Part shown: positions 31,447 through 42,100 of the stretch, one piece after another | Layout: every line of letters starts with the position of its first letter | Numbering within the stretch: the first letter of the stretch is position 1 | Source: Castor canadensis | Taxonomy: Eukaryota; Chordata; Mammalia; Rodentia; Castoridae | Length of the DNA: 64,000 bases | Assembly (NCBI RefSeq): GCF_047511655.1 | Contig: NC_133389.1 | Span: 39,167,295-39,231,294, forward strand | Direction: 5' to 3' | The notes under the pieces: generated by a model | What the model was told of the DNA's origin: nothing | Seen by the model: the letters and a program-made list of their open reading frames with translations, nothing else | Database searches by the model: none | Program-made: the position numbers and the translations under genes

Positions 31447-31558
31447 TTTTGTTTTTCTTGACACAGGGTCTTGCTACAGGCTGGCTTTGAACTCATTATC
31501 TTCCTAACTCAGCCTCCTGAGTGATGGGATTACAGATGTGCACATATATGCTCAGCTG
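31447..31558 (-). repeat. B1-like SINE
   Basis: cttgacacagggtcttgcta, ctggctttgaactcattatc, gggattacagatgtgcacat. Confidence 0.88.
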
Positions 31559-31569
31559 GTTAATTGTAG

Positions 31570-31909
31570 TTTTGACTTTATATATTCTTGAAATTTACCA
31601 TTTCATCAATTTTTAAATGTACAACTGAGTGGCAGGAAATACATTCACAATGTTGTATAATCACCACCTCTATTTCCAGAACTTTTTCATTATCCAAAAC
31701 AGGAACTCTATACCCATAAAATAATAACCCCCTCTTCCACCTCTAACCTTTGGTAACCTCCATTCAACTTTTGATCATATTGAATTTCCCTATTCTAGGT
31801 ACCTTTTGTAAGTGGAATCATATGATATTTGTCTTTTGAGTCTGGCTTACTTCACTTAGCATAGTGCTTTCAAGGTTCACCCATGTTGTAATATCAACTG
31901 AATATTTTT

Positions 31910-31912
<3 letters not shown>
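31570..31912 (-). repeat. Old L1 3' end fragment
   Basis: atgtacaactgagtggcagg, cacaatgttgtataatcacc, ctctatacccataaaataat, gcatagtgctttcaaggttc: antisense L1M 3' end text. Confidence 0.75.
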
Positions 31913-31943
<31 letters not shown>

Positions 31944-31968
31944 AAACCTCTCTCTCTCTCTCTCTCTC

Positions 31969-32014
<46 letters not shown>
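31913..32014. repeat. Compound microsatellite (TG)n-(TC)n-(TA)n
   Basis: (TG) at 31913-31940, (TC) at 31948-31970 and (TA) at 31973-32014, with only a few bases between. Confidence 0.96.
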
Positions 32015-32015
<1 letters not shown>

Positions 32016-32784
32016 TTCATTTTGTTTATCCCCTCATATGTTAGTTCAAATCAAATTAAAAAGGAAATTCTTTGTTTTGGTCAGAAAGAGTAGAGGGTTG
32101 CAGAAATGCTGTTGTTTGCATGTTTAACAGATAAAAGGCAGTGGAAATGGAATAGTATAAGATTTGGGTAAACAGAGAAATTTAGCACTTCTGGAGGCTC
32201 AAGAACATAGTGAAGGAAGCTGTGGCAACAGGGCTGCAGAAAAAGGTAGAATGATAGAATGGTAGATGGATGCATCAGAATTTGGCCATTTATCTCCTGT
32301 GAATTTTCTTTTTTTTAATTTTATTTTATTCATATGTGCATATATTGTTTAGGTCATTTCTCCCCCCTTCCCCCCACCACCTCCCTTCCCCCATCCCCCT
32401 GCTCCCTCCCTTACCCCTCCTTACACCTCGATACCAGGCAGAAACTATTCTGCCTTTATCTCTAATTTTGTTGAAGAGAGAGTATAAGCAATAATAGGAA
32501 GGAACAAGGGTTTTTGCTAGTTGAGATAAGGATAGCTATACAGGGCATTGACTCACATTGATTTCCTCTGCGTGGGTGTTACCTTCTAGGTTAATTCTTT
32601 TTGATCTAACCTTTTCTCTAGTTCCTGGTCCCCTTATCCTATTGGCCTCAGTTGCTTTTAAGGTATCTGCTTTAGTTTCTCTGCGTTGAGGGCAACAAAT
32701 GCTATCTAGTTTTTTAGGTGTCTTACCTATCCTCACCCCTCCCTTGTGTGCTCTCATTTTTATCTTGTGATCAAAGTCCAATTC

Positions 32785-34947
32785 CCATTCCCTCTAAAAT
32801 CAGGAACCAGACAAGGATGTCCACTATCTCCACTCCTATTCAACATAGTACTGGAATTCCTAGCCAGAGCAATTAGGCAAGAAGAAGGAATAAAAGGAAT
32901 ACAAATAGGTAAAGAAACTGTCAAAATATCCCTATTTGCAGACAACATGATCCTATACCTTAAAGACCCAAAAAACTCTACCCAGAAGCTTCTAGACATC
33001 ATCAATAGCTACAGCAAGGTAGCAGGATATAAAATCAACATAGAAAAATCATTAGCATTTCTATACACTAACAATGAGCAAATTGAAAAAGAATGTATGA
33101 AAACAATTCCATTGTATGTTCTCCCTCATATGTGGACATTAGATCAAGGGCAAACACAACAAGGGGATTGGACTTTGAGCACATGATAAAAGCGAGAGCA
33201 CACAAGGGAGGGGTGAGGATAGGTAAGACACCTAAAAAACTAGCTAGCATTTGTTGCCCTTAATGCAGAGAAACTAAAGCAGATACCTTAAAGCAACTGA
33301 GGCCAATAGGAAAAGGGGAACAGGTACTAGAGAAAAGGTTAGAGCAAAAAGAATTAACCAAGAAGGTAACACCCACGCACAGGAAATCAATGTGAGTCAA
33401 TGCCCTGTATAGCTATCCTTATCTCAACCAGCAAAAACCCTTGTTCCTTCCTATTATTGCTTATACTCTCTCTACAACAAAATTAGAAATAAGGGCAAAA
33501 TAGTTTCTGCTGGGTATTGGGGGGGAGGTGGTGGTAAGGGAGGGGGTGGGGGCAGGGGGGAGAAATGAACCAAGCCTTGTATGCACATATGAATAAAGAA
33601 AAATGAAAAAAAAAAAGAAAACAATTCCATTTACAATAGCCTCAAAAAAAAATCAAATACCTAGGTGTAAACCTAACAAAAGATATGAATGACCTCTACA
33701 AGGAAAACTATAAACTTCTGAAGAAAGAGATTGAGGAAGACTATAGAAAGTGGAGAGATCTCCCATGCTCATGGATTGGTAGAATCAACATAGTAAAATA
33801 GTAAAAATGTCTATTCTTCCAAAAGTAATCTACATGTTTAATGCAATTCCCATCAAAATTCCAATGACATTCATTAAAGAGATCGAAAAATCTACCGTTA
33901 AATTTATATGGAAACACAAGAGGCCACGAATAGCCAAGGCAATACTCAGTCAAAAGAACAATGCAGGAGGTATCACAATACCTGACTTCAAACTATATTA
34001 CAAAGCAGTAGCAATAAAAACAGCATGGTCCTGGCACAAAAACAGACATGAAGACCAGTGGAACAGAATAGAGGATCCAGATATGAAGCCACACAACTAT
34101 AACCAACTTGTCTTTGACAAAGGAGCTAAAGTATACGATGGAGAAATAGCAGCCTCTTCAACAAAAACTGCTGGGAAAACTGGTTTGCAGTCTGCAAAAA
34201 ACTGAAACTAGATCCATGTATATCACCCTATACCAATATTAACTCAAAATGGATCAAGGATCTTAATATCACACCACAAACTCTAAAGTTGATACAGGAA
34301 AGAGTAGGAAATACTCTGGAGTTAGTAGGTATAGGTAAGAACTTTCTCAATGAAACCCCAGCAGCACAGCAACTAAGAGCATAGATAAATGGGACCTCAT
34401 AAAGCTAAAAAGCTTCTGTTTATCAAAAGAAATGGTCTCTAAACTGAAGTGAACACCCACAGAGTGGGAGAAAATATTTGCCAGCTACACATCAGACAAA
34501 GGACTGATAACCAGAACATATAAGGAACTTAAAAAACTAAATTCTCCCAAAACTAATGAACCATTAAAGAAATGGGCAAGTGAACTAAACAGAACTTTCT
34601 CAAATTTGAAATTCAAATGGCCAAAAAACACATGAAAAAATGCTCACCATCTCTAGCAATAAAGGAAATGCAAATTAAAACCACACTAAGATTCCACCTC
34701 ACCCTTGTTAGAATAGCCATCATTAGCAACACCACAAACAACAGGTGTTGGCGAGGATGTGGGGAAAAAAGGAACCCTCTTACACTGCTGGTGGGAATGT
34801 AAACTGGTACAACCACTCTGGAAAAAAATTTGGAGGCTACTTAAAAAGCGAGACATTGATCTACCATTTGATCCAGTAATACCACTCTTGGGGATATACC
34901 CAAAAGACTGTGACACAGGTTACTCCAGAGACACCTGCACACCCATG
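32785..34947 (+). pseudogene. L1 ORF2 reverse-transcriptase remnant, interrupted
   Basis: Broken L1 ORF2 coding for the reverse-transcriptase palm and downstream region ([17 protein letters not shown] near the start). The catalytic FADD box reads FADN at 32935-32946, through one GAC-to-AAC change. The frame is cut by the 504-bp nested insertion and by later frameshifts and stops. It cannot make a functional protein. Confidence 0.88.
33113..33616 (+). mobile_element. Nested L1 3' end inside L1 ORF2
   Basis: An L1 3'UTR (tgtatgttctccctcatatg, purine tract at 33519-33562, gaataaag, A tail) interrupts the ORF2 text. It is bounded by perfect copies of GAAAACAATTCCAT at 33099-33112 and 33617-33630. 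The ORF2 text is continuous across the site if the insert and one copy are removed, as in the uninterrupted copy near 51890. Confidence 0.96.
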
Positions 34948-35279
34948 TGTGCATAGCCCATGGGTGGATAGCCCCAGTTTGATAAGCAGAATTGAGAACA
35001 AGAAGCACCTTACACTGCCCGGCTTCTAGATTTCAAGAAACCTGGAGTAGCAGGAGAGGCAGGTGCTGACGATAGTGTGCGGCATAGCCAGGCCGCAAAG
35101 TATTCATGGAAAGTGGGGCACACAGGTGTGACAGGGAACACTGATGAAGAGTTAGGCATTGGCTGAACCTGGTAAGAAAAACCAGGCTAACCGGTGCCAA
35201 AACAAGTGGGCCCCTTGGGAAGATTGTTTCTAGAATCCGGCTTAGGCCTCATTATCCCTGCAGGCCCACTAGAATTTTG

Positions 35280-35350
35280 TTTTGTGCTGTGGGTTGAACC
35301 CAGGGCCTCTCATAGGCGAAGCTTGCTCTACCTCTGACTACACTTCCAGC
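35280..35350 (-). repeat. ID-like SINE
   Basis: gtgctgtgggttgaacccag, ggcctctcataggcgaagc, tctgactacacttccagc. Confidence 0.7.
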
Positions 35351-35488
35351 ATCTTACTGGTGTTTTCCCCATCCCCACGCCCAGGAGAGAAGGCTTGCTA
35401 TGTTACCCAACCTGACTTCCAAATCCGGCTCAGGCCATCATCCTGTCCTTTTTATTTCAATTAATTAATTAATATTTATTTATTTATT

Positions 35489-35551
35489 TTTGCAGTACGG
35501 GAGTTTATAGTCAGGGCCTTGCGCTTGCCAGCAGGCACTCTTGCTAGCCCT
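35489..35551 (-). repeat. tRNA-like SINE
   Basis: tttgcagtacgggagtttat, ccagcaggcactcttgctag. Shortened; it ends about 140 bp before the CpG island. Confidence 0.7.
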
Positions 35552-35860
35552 AATGCAGTATTTTAGAATGTAACTAATCATGCGAATAGTCTTACAAAAG
35601 TGGCTACACCAATTTATATCAATCGCACAACTTATACGCTGCACAAATTTATGCAGATTTTAATTACTGTTTACTTGACGGAGACAACCTTCCCCCAGAA
35701 AGACACCAGCCCTCCCGCCGATTCTCACCCTCGCGGAGCACTCCCTCCCGCTTCCCCGGCACTATTTCGGTCCCGCCCCTTCCGCTCGGAGGTCCCGCCC
35801 CCCTCGCCCCACCTCCTTTCCCAGCGCTAGCTGCGGGAGGGGTGGGGCGTAGGTCGGCCA

Positions 35861-35868
35861 TGACGTCA
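35861..35868. promoter_or_regulatory. CRE (CREB/ATF site)
   Basis: Perfect 8-bp palindrome TGACGTCA, 13 bases before the YY1-like motif, in the core of the CpG island. Confidence 0.7.
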
Positions 35869-35880
35869 CTGCCGGCCGGA

Positions 35881-35890
35881 CGCCATCTTG
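35881..35890 (-). promoter_or_regulatory. YY1-like site near the transcription start
   Basis: CGCCATCTTG is the reverse complement of CAAGATGGCG, the YY1 core found at the start of many TATA-less CpG promoters. Confidence 0.65.
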
Positions 35891-35912
35891 CTGGTTTGCG
35901 GCCGGGGCTTGG

Positions 35913-35933
35913 ATGTGGCCCCGGCCGTGGTGA
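35913..35933 (+). other. Short upstream open frame in the RPRD1A 5' leader
   Basis: ATG TGG CCC CGG CCG TGG TGA: six codons plus stop, 108 bases before the main ATG. The context (ttggATGt) is weak. It matters only if transcription starts upstream of it. Confidence 0.5.
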
Positions 35934-36041
35934 GGGCGTTGGGGAAGGGTGGGGTGAGGGGGCGAGGCCGCGACGAGGGCGGCGAAACTCTCCTCCCCTT
36001 GGCCCCACCGCGTGGGACGGCGTGGACTCGGTTTCGGAGGG

Positions 36042-36192
36042 ATGTCCGCCTTTTCTGAGGCGGCGCTGGAGAAAAAGCTGTCGGAGTTGAGCAACTCGCA
36101 GCAGAGCGTGCAGACCTTATCCCTGTGGCTCATCCACCACCGCAAGCACTCGCGGCCCATCGTCACCGTGTGGGAGCGGGAGCTGCGGAAAG
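36042..36192 (+). CDS. RPRD1A: RPRD1A coding exon 1
   Basis: ATG at 36042 in gggATGtcc context, donor GTATGT at 36193. Encodes [19 protein letters not shown] through WERELRK plus one base of an Ala codon, the first helices of the CTD-interacting domain. High GC from the CpG island. Overlapping antisense frames are CpG-island artefacts. Confidence 0.97.
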
Positions 36193-39100
36193 GTATGTAG
36201 CCCGCGCCTCTCTGCTGGTCCTCGGAGTCCCGCTCCCCAGCGCCCCCTGCTCCCGGGCGTCGGGAGCGCTGTCTCGGCGCCCGCGCGCCGTGCTGCCGGC
36301 TGGGAGGAGCGGCTTGCATCTGCTTCCTGCAAAGTCCGCACTTCGTGTGCACTCACCAAATAAAGGAGCGAATAATAAAAAATTCTACTTACTTAACACA
36401 GGAACAGGAGCAAGGGCTTGACACTCTAGGAAGTTTTTTTTTTTTTTTCATTCTGTAGGTTATAATGAAGGATGGGGACGGATAAGGAAAGGAAAAGATT
36501 GATGTGGTTTTGGGAGTTACTTCCATCATTTTTATAACCTAGTCTTGTAAAGTTAAAAAGAGAGATCTGTTTTAGAACTGGGAATGTAAAATAAGAAAAA
36601 TGCATGATGTAGTGACAAGAACCCTGACTTTGTAGTTTTTAGACGATCTTGGGTTGGCAGATTTCTTGAGCTTGTGAATTGTAGATGCCTTACCTGAAAA
36701 TGAAGTTAGATTAAGTGATCTAAAGGCCCTTCCTGGTCTGTGGTTCCATGCCTCTAGTGTAGCGTCTTTATTTTGCAAAATAGTTGATAGAGCTGTGAAT
36801 GAAATAAACTTTTCTGAGTAGATAGATGATTGTCACTGAAATATCCAAAATCAGTTCACTTCTGCAGAGCAACCTGATCTGTAAAGGGCTGATTGGTGTT
36901 AGTGCGACTGAAAATTAAAAAAAAAAAAAATTTGCTTAGTTTGAGTTTGTACTTTAAATTTTCTTTTTTTTTTTTGGCGGTACTTAGATTTGAACTCAGG
37001 GCTTCACGGGTGCTAGGTAGTCGTTTGCATCCCGCCCTGTACCTTAATTCTTAATTTATTGGGTAGAGTGAGTGCTCTTTCTTATGTTTTGGACATCCTG
37101 ACGGATTGGATGATTATTAAATTTTGTTAATGGTTTTAACAAACCGTTACTAATCAAATAGATGGTTGCTTACTAAATGAAAGCCAAAGTGTGATGATGG
37201 TCTTTTAGAAAAGAGACCAACTGCTTCCTAAGTGTTTGCTTATGGTTAAGAAAATGCCATCCCTTAGAAGAAACAGCCCTGTTTTTTCAGTTTATGTATA
37301 TGAGTATGGACTCTCAATGAGAAATTCAATTGTGAGTAGACAAAAGAAGGAACCAAAAAAAAAAAAGTGGAGAAAACTGATACAAAGGTTTGGAAAATAG
37401 CTGTGAACTTTCTTGAGAAGTCAGGAATTGACTTTGTTTTTTTATTTTACTAGACTTAAAAGTTAGCAACAGGTTTATCCTTTTTTGGGGTGGGAACGAG
37501 CATTTAGAAACACATGTAACCATTAAAGAATTGATACTCAGGCTACCAAATCAATAGAAAAATAATATATTTATAGGCTTTTCCCATAAGGAAGCCTTAA
37601 AGGCCAATAAATGATACTTAATCAGGAAACAAATAAACCAGTAAGGTATCACTCTATGCTCATCAGTTTGGCAAAAATGAAAATTATGGCAGTATCAAGA
37701 ATTATTGAAGATGAAGAGAAACAGTAACATAGCTTGCTGGAAATGTGAAAAGGTCTAACTATTTTGGCTATCCACTTAGCAACCTCTAATGAATTGGTAG
37801 ATATATACTCATTGAGTTGACGGTTCTCTTTCTAGGAATAAAAACAAAACAAAACTGAGTACTGGGCACAAAATTGTTTATTGCAACCTTGAAACAAAAA
37901 TGGAAACTTACTGCAATTCTGGGAATGGAATCTAGGGCCTTGTGCATGCTAGGCAAGCAGTGTGCTGTTGAGCTATATTATCAGCTCTTAAAATATGAAA
38001 ACAGTTTAAACATTCCATTAAGTGAGAGAATGGTCAATAAATTGTGACATTCATACTGTATAATACTGACAGCTTTCATAAATGAACGAAAGCTACATTT
38101 TTATTCATGACTGAATTAAAAAACAAAAAAAAATCTTGAGCTAAAGAAGCAAGGTACAGACCAGTATGCCATTTGGTAAAAGTTTGAAAACATACAAAAT
38201 AGAGAAGATTTTGTTTACACATACCTACAATAAAAACATGAATAGCACTGGTCCTTGTGGTGCATATCTTTAATTAATCCTGGCGCTCAGGAGGCTGAGG
38301 TAGAAGGAGTGCAAGTTCAAGGACAGCGTGATTTACATGGGTAAACCCTGCCTTACAAAACAAAGGAACAGCAACAAAAATTCATGCATAACAGATTAAC
38401 ACTGTGTGCCCGGATAGTGGCTACCGGAGGAATAGAAGAAATGGAACAAGATATGTGCTATCTAGTGTTTCGTATATTTTTTAAAAATATTGTTTCAAAT
38501 GTGGAAAATGGTAAGATGTGCTGTTAGCTGGATTTGGGAATGTTTTCATATGTTTAAATATATGTTTCACATGTTTCATAATTAGAAAAAGTAAGGCATA
38601 TAAATGTTTTAGGAGGAAAATGATGGTAATTTAGTAGTGATGGTGTGGTTAATATACTGCCGTAGCAATCTCATGTTGGTCTGAGTTAAGTCTGCCAAGG
38701 ATTTCCTTTCCTTAGCACATGGACTGCCTTGACAGGGCATAGTCTTTGTGTCCTCCTGCCTGTGTGCAGTTTTTCCCATCAACTTCAGGATCCTTGTTTC
38801 CCGTTGCATAATGATAATGGTAATTGTCATTAGTTAATTATCAATGGTAGTGATAATGGTAATCAGTAGATGGTATAGCAGACAACTAACACTTTCTGTT
38901 TATTGTAGATTGGAGGGGCCATATGTTGGTTATGAAGAAGATAGTGGCCCCTTTTAGGTGGTTTTCCTATTTCAGTTTTAGCTCCCTTATAGCCCCCACT
39001 TTGATGAAGGTGCTTAAATATTTGTTGAATATTTGTATTCACTAATAAGGTGTTAGATTAAGGGATGCTAGAGAAAGTATTATGTATTCTTAGTTGCTCT

Positions 39101-42100
39101 GATTTATTTGGTTTTAGAAAAAATAGAACATTTTTCGTTTGCTTTGTAAGCATAAGCAATATAAATCATTAGAATGAAGAGGTTCTGTTTTGAATTGACA
39201 GTTGTTTCTGTATTTTCTGGTACTGTTGTTTCTTTTCTGGAGTTAGAATTGCACAAGTAAGGAGACAATGTTTCCACCATCTAAGTTTTTGTACTTAAAA
39301 GGATTTGATACTTTCAAACTGACTTTACAAACTTGAGCTTATGTTTACTGCATCTTTGAAGATAATTATTAAATTACATTCTAGCTACATAACTAATTTT
39401 CCCCTTTTAGCAGATTTTTTTTTTAACACCCCTTTCCAGAAACAGGATCTGTAATATAACGTGATCTTTGTAACATTTTTGGATGGCAAATGCAAATTGT
39501 CAGTCATAGGCTGATTAAAGGGGTGGGGGAAACCTCAAAATGAAAGATAATAAGTAAGTTTAAACTTTTGTTTCTCACCAAGCTTCAACAGTTGTAGTCT
39601 TTGTTCACACCTAAAAAAAAGTTAGTTTCTTGGCTTGGCACGGTGACTTGAGTCTGTAATCCCAGCCACTGAGGAGGCAGACATTGGGAGAATCTCTGGT
39701 CAAGGACAACTAGAGCAAAAAGTTACCAGGACCCCATCACAGCCAATAGCTGGGCATAGTACTGTACCTGCCATTCTCTAGGCAGGCAGCATAAATAAAA
39801 TCGCTTATCTGGGACATCCCAGGCAAAATGCAAGACTCCGTACCCAAAATAACCAAAGCAAACAGGGCTGGAAGCATGGCTTAAGTGGTAGAGTGCCTGC
39901 CTCAAAAACATAAGGCCCTGAGTTCAGCCTTCAGTACCAGCGTGTACACACACACACACACACACACACAAAAGATGGGGGAAAATTAGTTTCTCTCTTT
40001 CTTTTGTGGTGCTGGGGATCAAACCCAGCACCCTATATATGCTAGGTAAGTGCTCTACAGCTGAGCTGTACCCAGCTTGCATTACTACATTAGAAATGAA
40101 AACATTTAATATATTTAATAATTATGTAACTAACTTAGAATACTAAATTGATGTTAACATAAAATAACATTTTAGTGGAAATATTTTTTCAAAGAATATT
40201 AGCAAAGGGAATGATTGTTCTAAATTTTTGTCAATTTTTTGTTTATTTATTTTTGTTTTTTAGTGCTGGGGATTGAACCCAGGGCCTCTGGCATGCTAAG
40301 CATGCACTTTACCACTGAGTTACACTCTCAGCCCCTGCACATTTTTATAATGTTTTAATGGAAGACAATTTGATTCCCATGTTTGTTTCTGTATTCAGTC
40401 TTGCTGTACCCCATATCATGACCTCTGGAAAACACTGTATGTGTGTGAAAGAACAAGAGTGATAGAAGACAAGTGGTGTCTTAGCATTATTGTAAAAGTA
40501 GTTCTGACTTCATGGACCCATGAAATGGTCTTGAAGACCCCCAGGGATCCACAGACTATTTGCTAAGAATTTGACCATTTTCTGTATGTTGGATCAAGAG
40601 AATAAGATGTATTATTTTGCCTTACACAAACATTTTCTCTTCAAAATACGAATTTCCCTGAAAACTTAAACTGAATTTATGAAATTTCCCTTTGAATGTA
40701 TTATCAGGGAGGGGGATATGAAAGAGTAATAGAAAAGGTGAATTTGCTCAAAGTACATTATGTGCATGTAAGGAAATATCACAATGAAACCCCTTTGTAT
40801 AATTAATCTATGCTAATAGAATCTTCAAAGAGTAAATTAAATATATAAAATGTATATTATAATGCAATTTTCTTTAGGTTCTCTTTCCTATGGTGTGCTT
40901 TTTTTTTCCCTCCCAATGGCAACAAACTGCCCTTAGAAACTTAATTTTTATTCTTGCTACTGTTTGAACTACCTTCACCTTTTTATGATTATGAAAACTT
41001 TCAAATATATATGGGCTAGGGATTCCATTCAGTACCAGAATGTTTACATAGCATATGCAAGGTCCTGGATTTCATCCCTAGCACTACAATAAATAATAAA
41101 TGAAGACATAAAAAATAAGTATATGGTGGTATACACCTATTATCCTAGCTACTTGGGAGGCTGAGGTAGGAGGATAACTTGAGCCCAGGAGTTTGAGGCC
41201 AGCCTGGGAAATATAGCAACACAATGAGAACTTGCCTTAAAAAGAAAGTTAGAAAAATGGTTTTTAGAAAAATGGTTTTTAGAAAAAAAAATATACGAAA
41301 TAGAGCAACACAATGAACTCCCATACACTCATCACTTAGATTCAAAAATTATCAATATCTTACCACAGACTTACTTGTTTTTATCCCTTTACTGAAATAT
41401 TTTAAGATAAATTCCAGCACTGGCAGAATGGCTCAAGTGGTAGAGCACTGTCTAGCAAGTGTGAGGCATGGTGTTCAAACCCCAGTATGGCCAAAAAAAA
41501 AAAAAAAAAAAAAGATAAATTCCAGGCTTAAGATGTCAGGTCATTTTACCCCTACACACTTTAGCATGCATCTCTAAAATATATTTTTCTCACTTAAGCA
41601 TATTGCTATTATCATACTTTATAACTCAGTAGTTCTTTGACATATTCTGATATTGGGTACTCAATAATTGTTCTCTGGTGTGCTTTTAATAAAAAAATGA
41701 TGATTGGGTGTTGGTTAAACAAATTAACTTTCTAATAAAATAAAGGTATGCTCCTACACAAACAAAATGTGACAATCTGTAATTTTAGTTTTGGTGGGAC
41801 TGGGATTTGAACTCAGGGCCTTGCCCATGCAAAGTAGGTACTTTGTCACTTGAGCTACTCCACCAGCCCTAAAATGAACTTTTCATTTGCAATGTATATT
41901 TCCTTTATTTAGGAAATACTCATTGAGCTTCTTCCTTTGTTAAAAGACTAAATAAAGGTGACTCAGTAGACAAAAATATAGCTGTCTTTATGGAGTTTAC
42001 ATATTGGCTAGTGAAGTAGACACCACTAAATTAGTGACTGCACAGTAGGAGGAGGAGAAATATGATTGGGAGCCTGGCTTAGTTTACGAACTCTGGGAAG

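Larger units (their letters stand above)
32311..34947 (-). mobile_element. L1 insertion with 5' inversion (twin-primed type), carrying a nested L1
   Basis: 32311-32784 is an L1 3'UTR read on the minus strand, with its A tail at 32311. At about 32785 the text switches to plus-strand ORF2 (cattccctctaaaatcagga) and runs to 34947 (cctgcacacccatg), where the L1 text stops with no A tail. This is the form left by twin priming: sense 3' part plus an inverted 5' part. Compared with the 51-kb copy, the L1 stretch between the two parts (equivalent to about 53211-53483) is missing. No target duplication was found. Confidence 0.88.
17911..35690. other. Intergenic region between SLC39A6 and RPRD1A
   Basis: About 17.8 kb without a recognisable gene. 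The repeats in it are listed separately. I see no assignable feature in 18390-19015, 23500-23765, 25210-25795, 27080-27565, 29500-30690 and 34950-35280. No multi-exon open frame of a known family was found. Confidence 0.75.
35690..36340 (+). promoter_or_regulatory. RPRD1A: CpG-island promoter of RPRD1A
   Basis: Sharp change to GC-rich, CpG-dense sequence within an AT-rich window. It contains two CCCGCCCC GC boxes (35772-35779, 35794-35801), a full CRE palindrome TGACGTCA (35861-35868) and a YY1-type GCCATCTTG (35882-35890). No TATA box was seen. The transcription start is probably near 35880-35910, which is inferred from the motif positions and not observed. Confidence 0.88.

Noticed and set aside
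32746..33186. Reverse-transcriptase open frame as a possible domesticated gene
   Set aside because: It has a mutated catalytic box, is cut by a nested L1, lacks a promoter and matches the L1 copy at 51 kb; it is a dead L1 fragment.
17911..35690. A hidden gene between SLC39A6 and RPRD1A
   Set aside because: All longer open frames trace to SINE, L1, L2 or microsatellite sequence, or lack any family signal; no CpG island other than that of RPRD1A was seen.
35762..36352. 196-codon antisense open frame over the RPRD1A promoter, plus shorter ones in both strands
   Set aside because: GC-rich CpG-island sequence lacks stop codons by composition. The frame has no family resemblance and overlaps RPRD1A exon 1 antisense.
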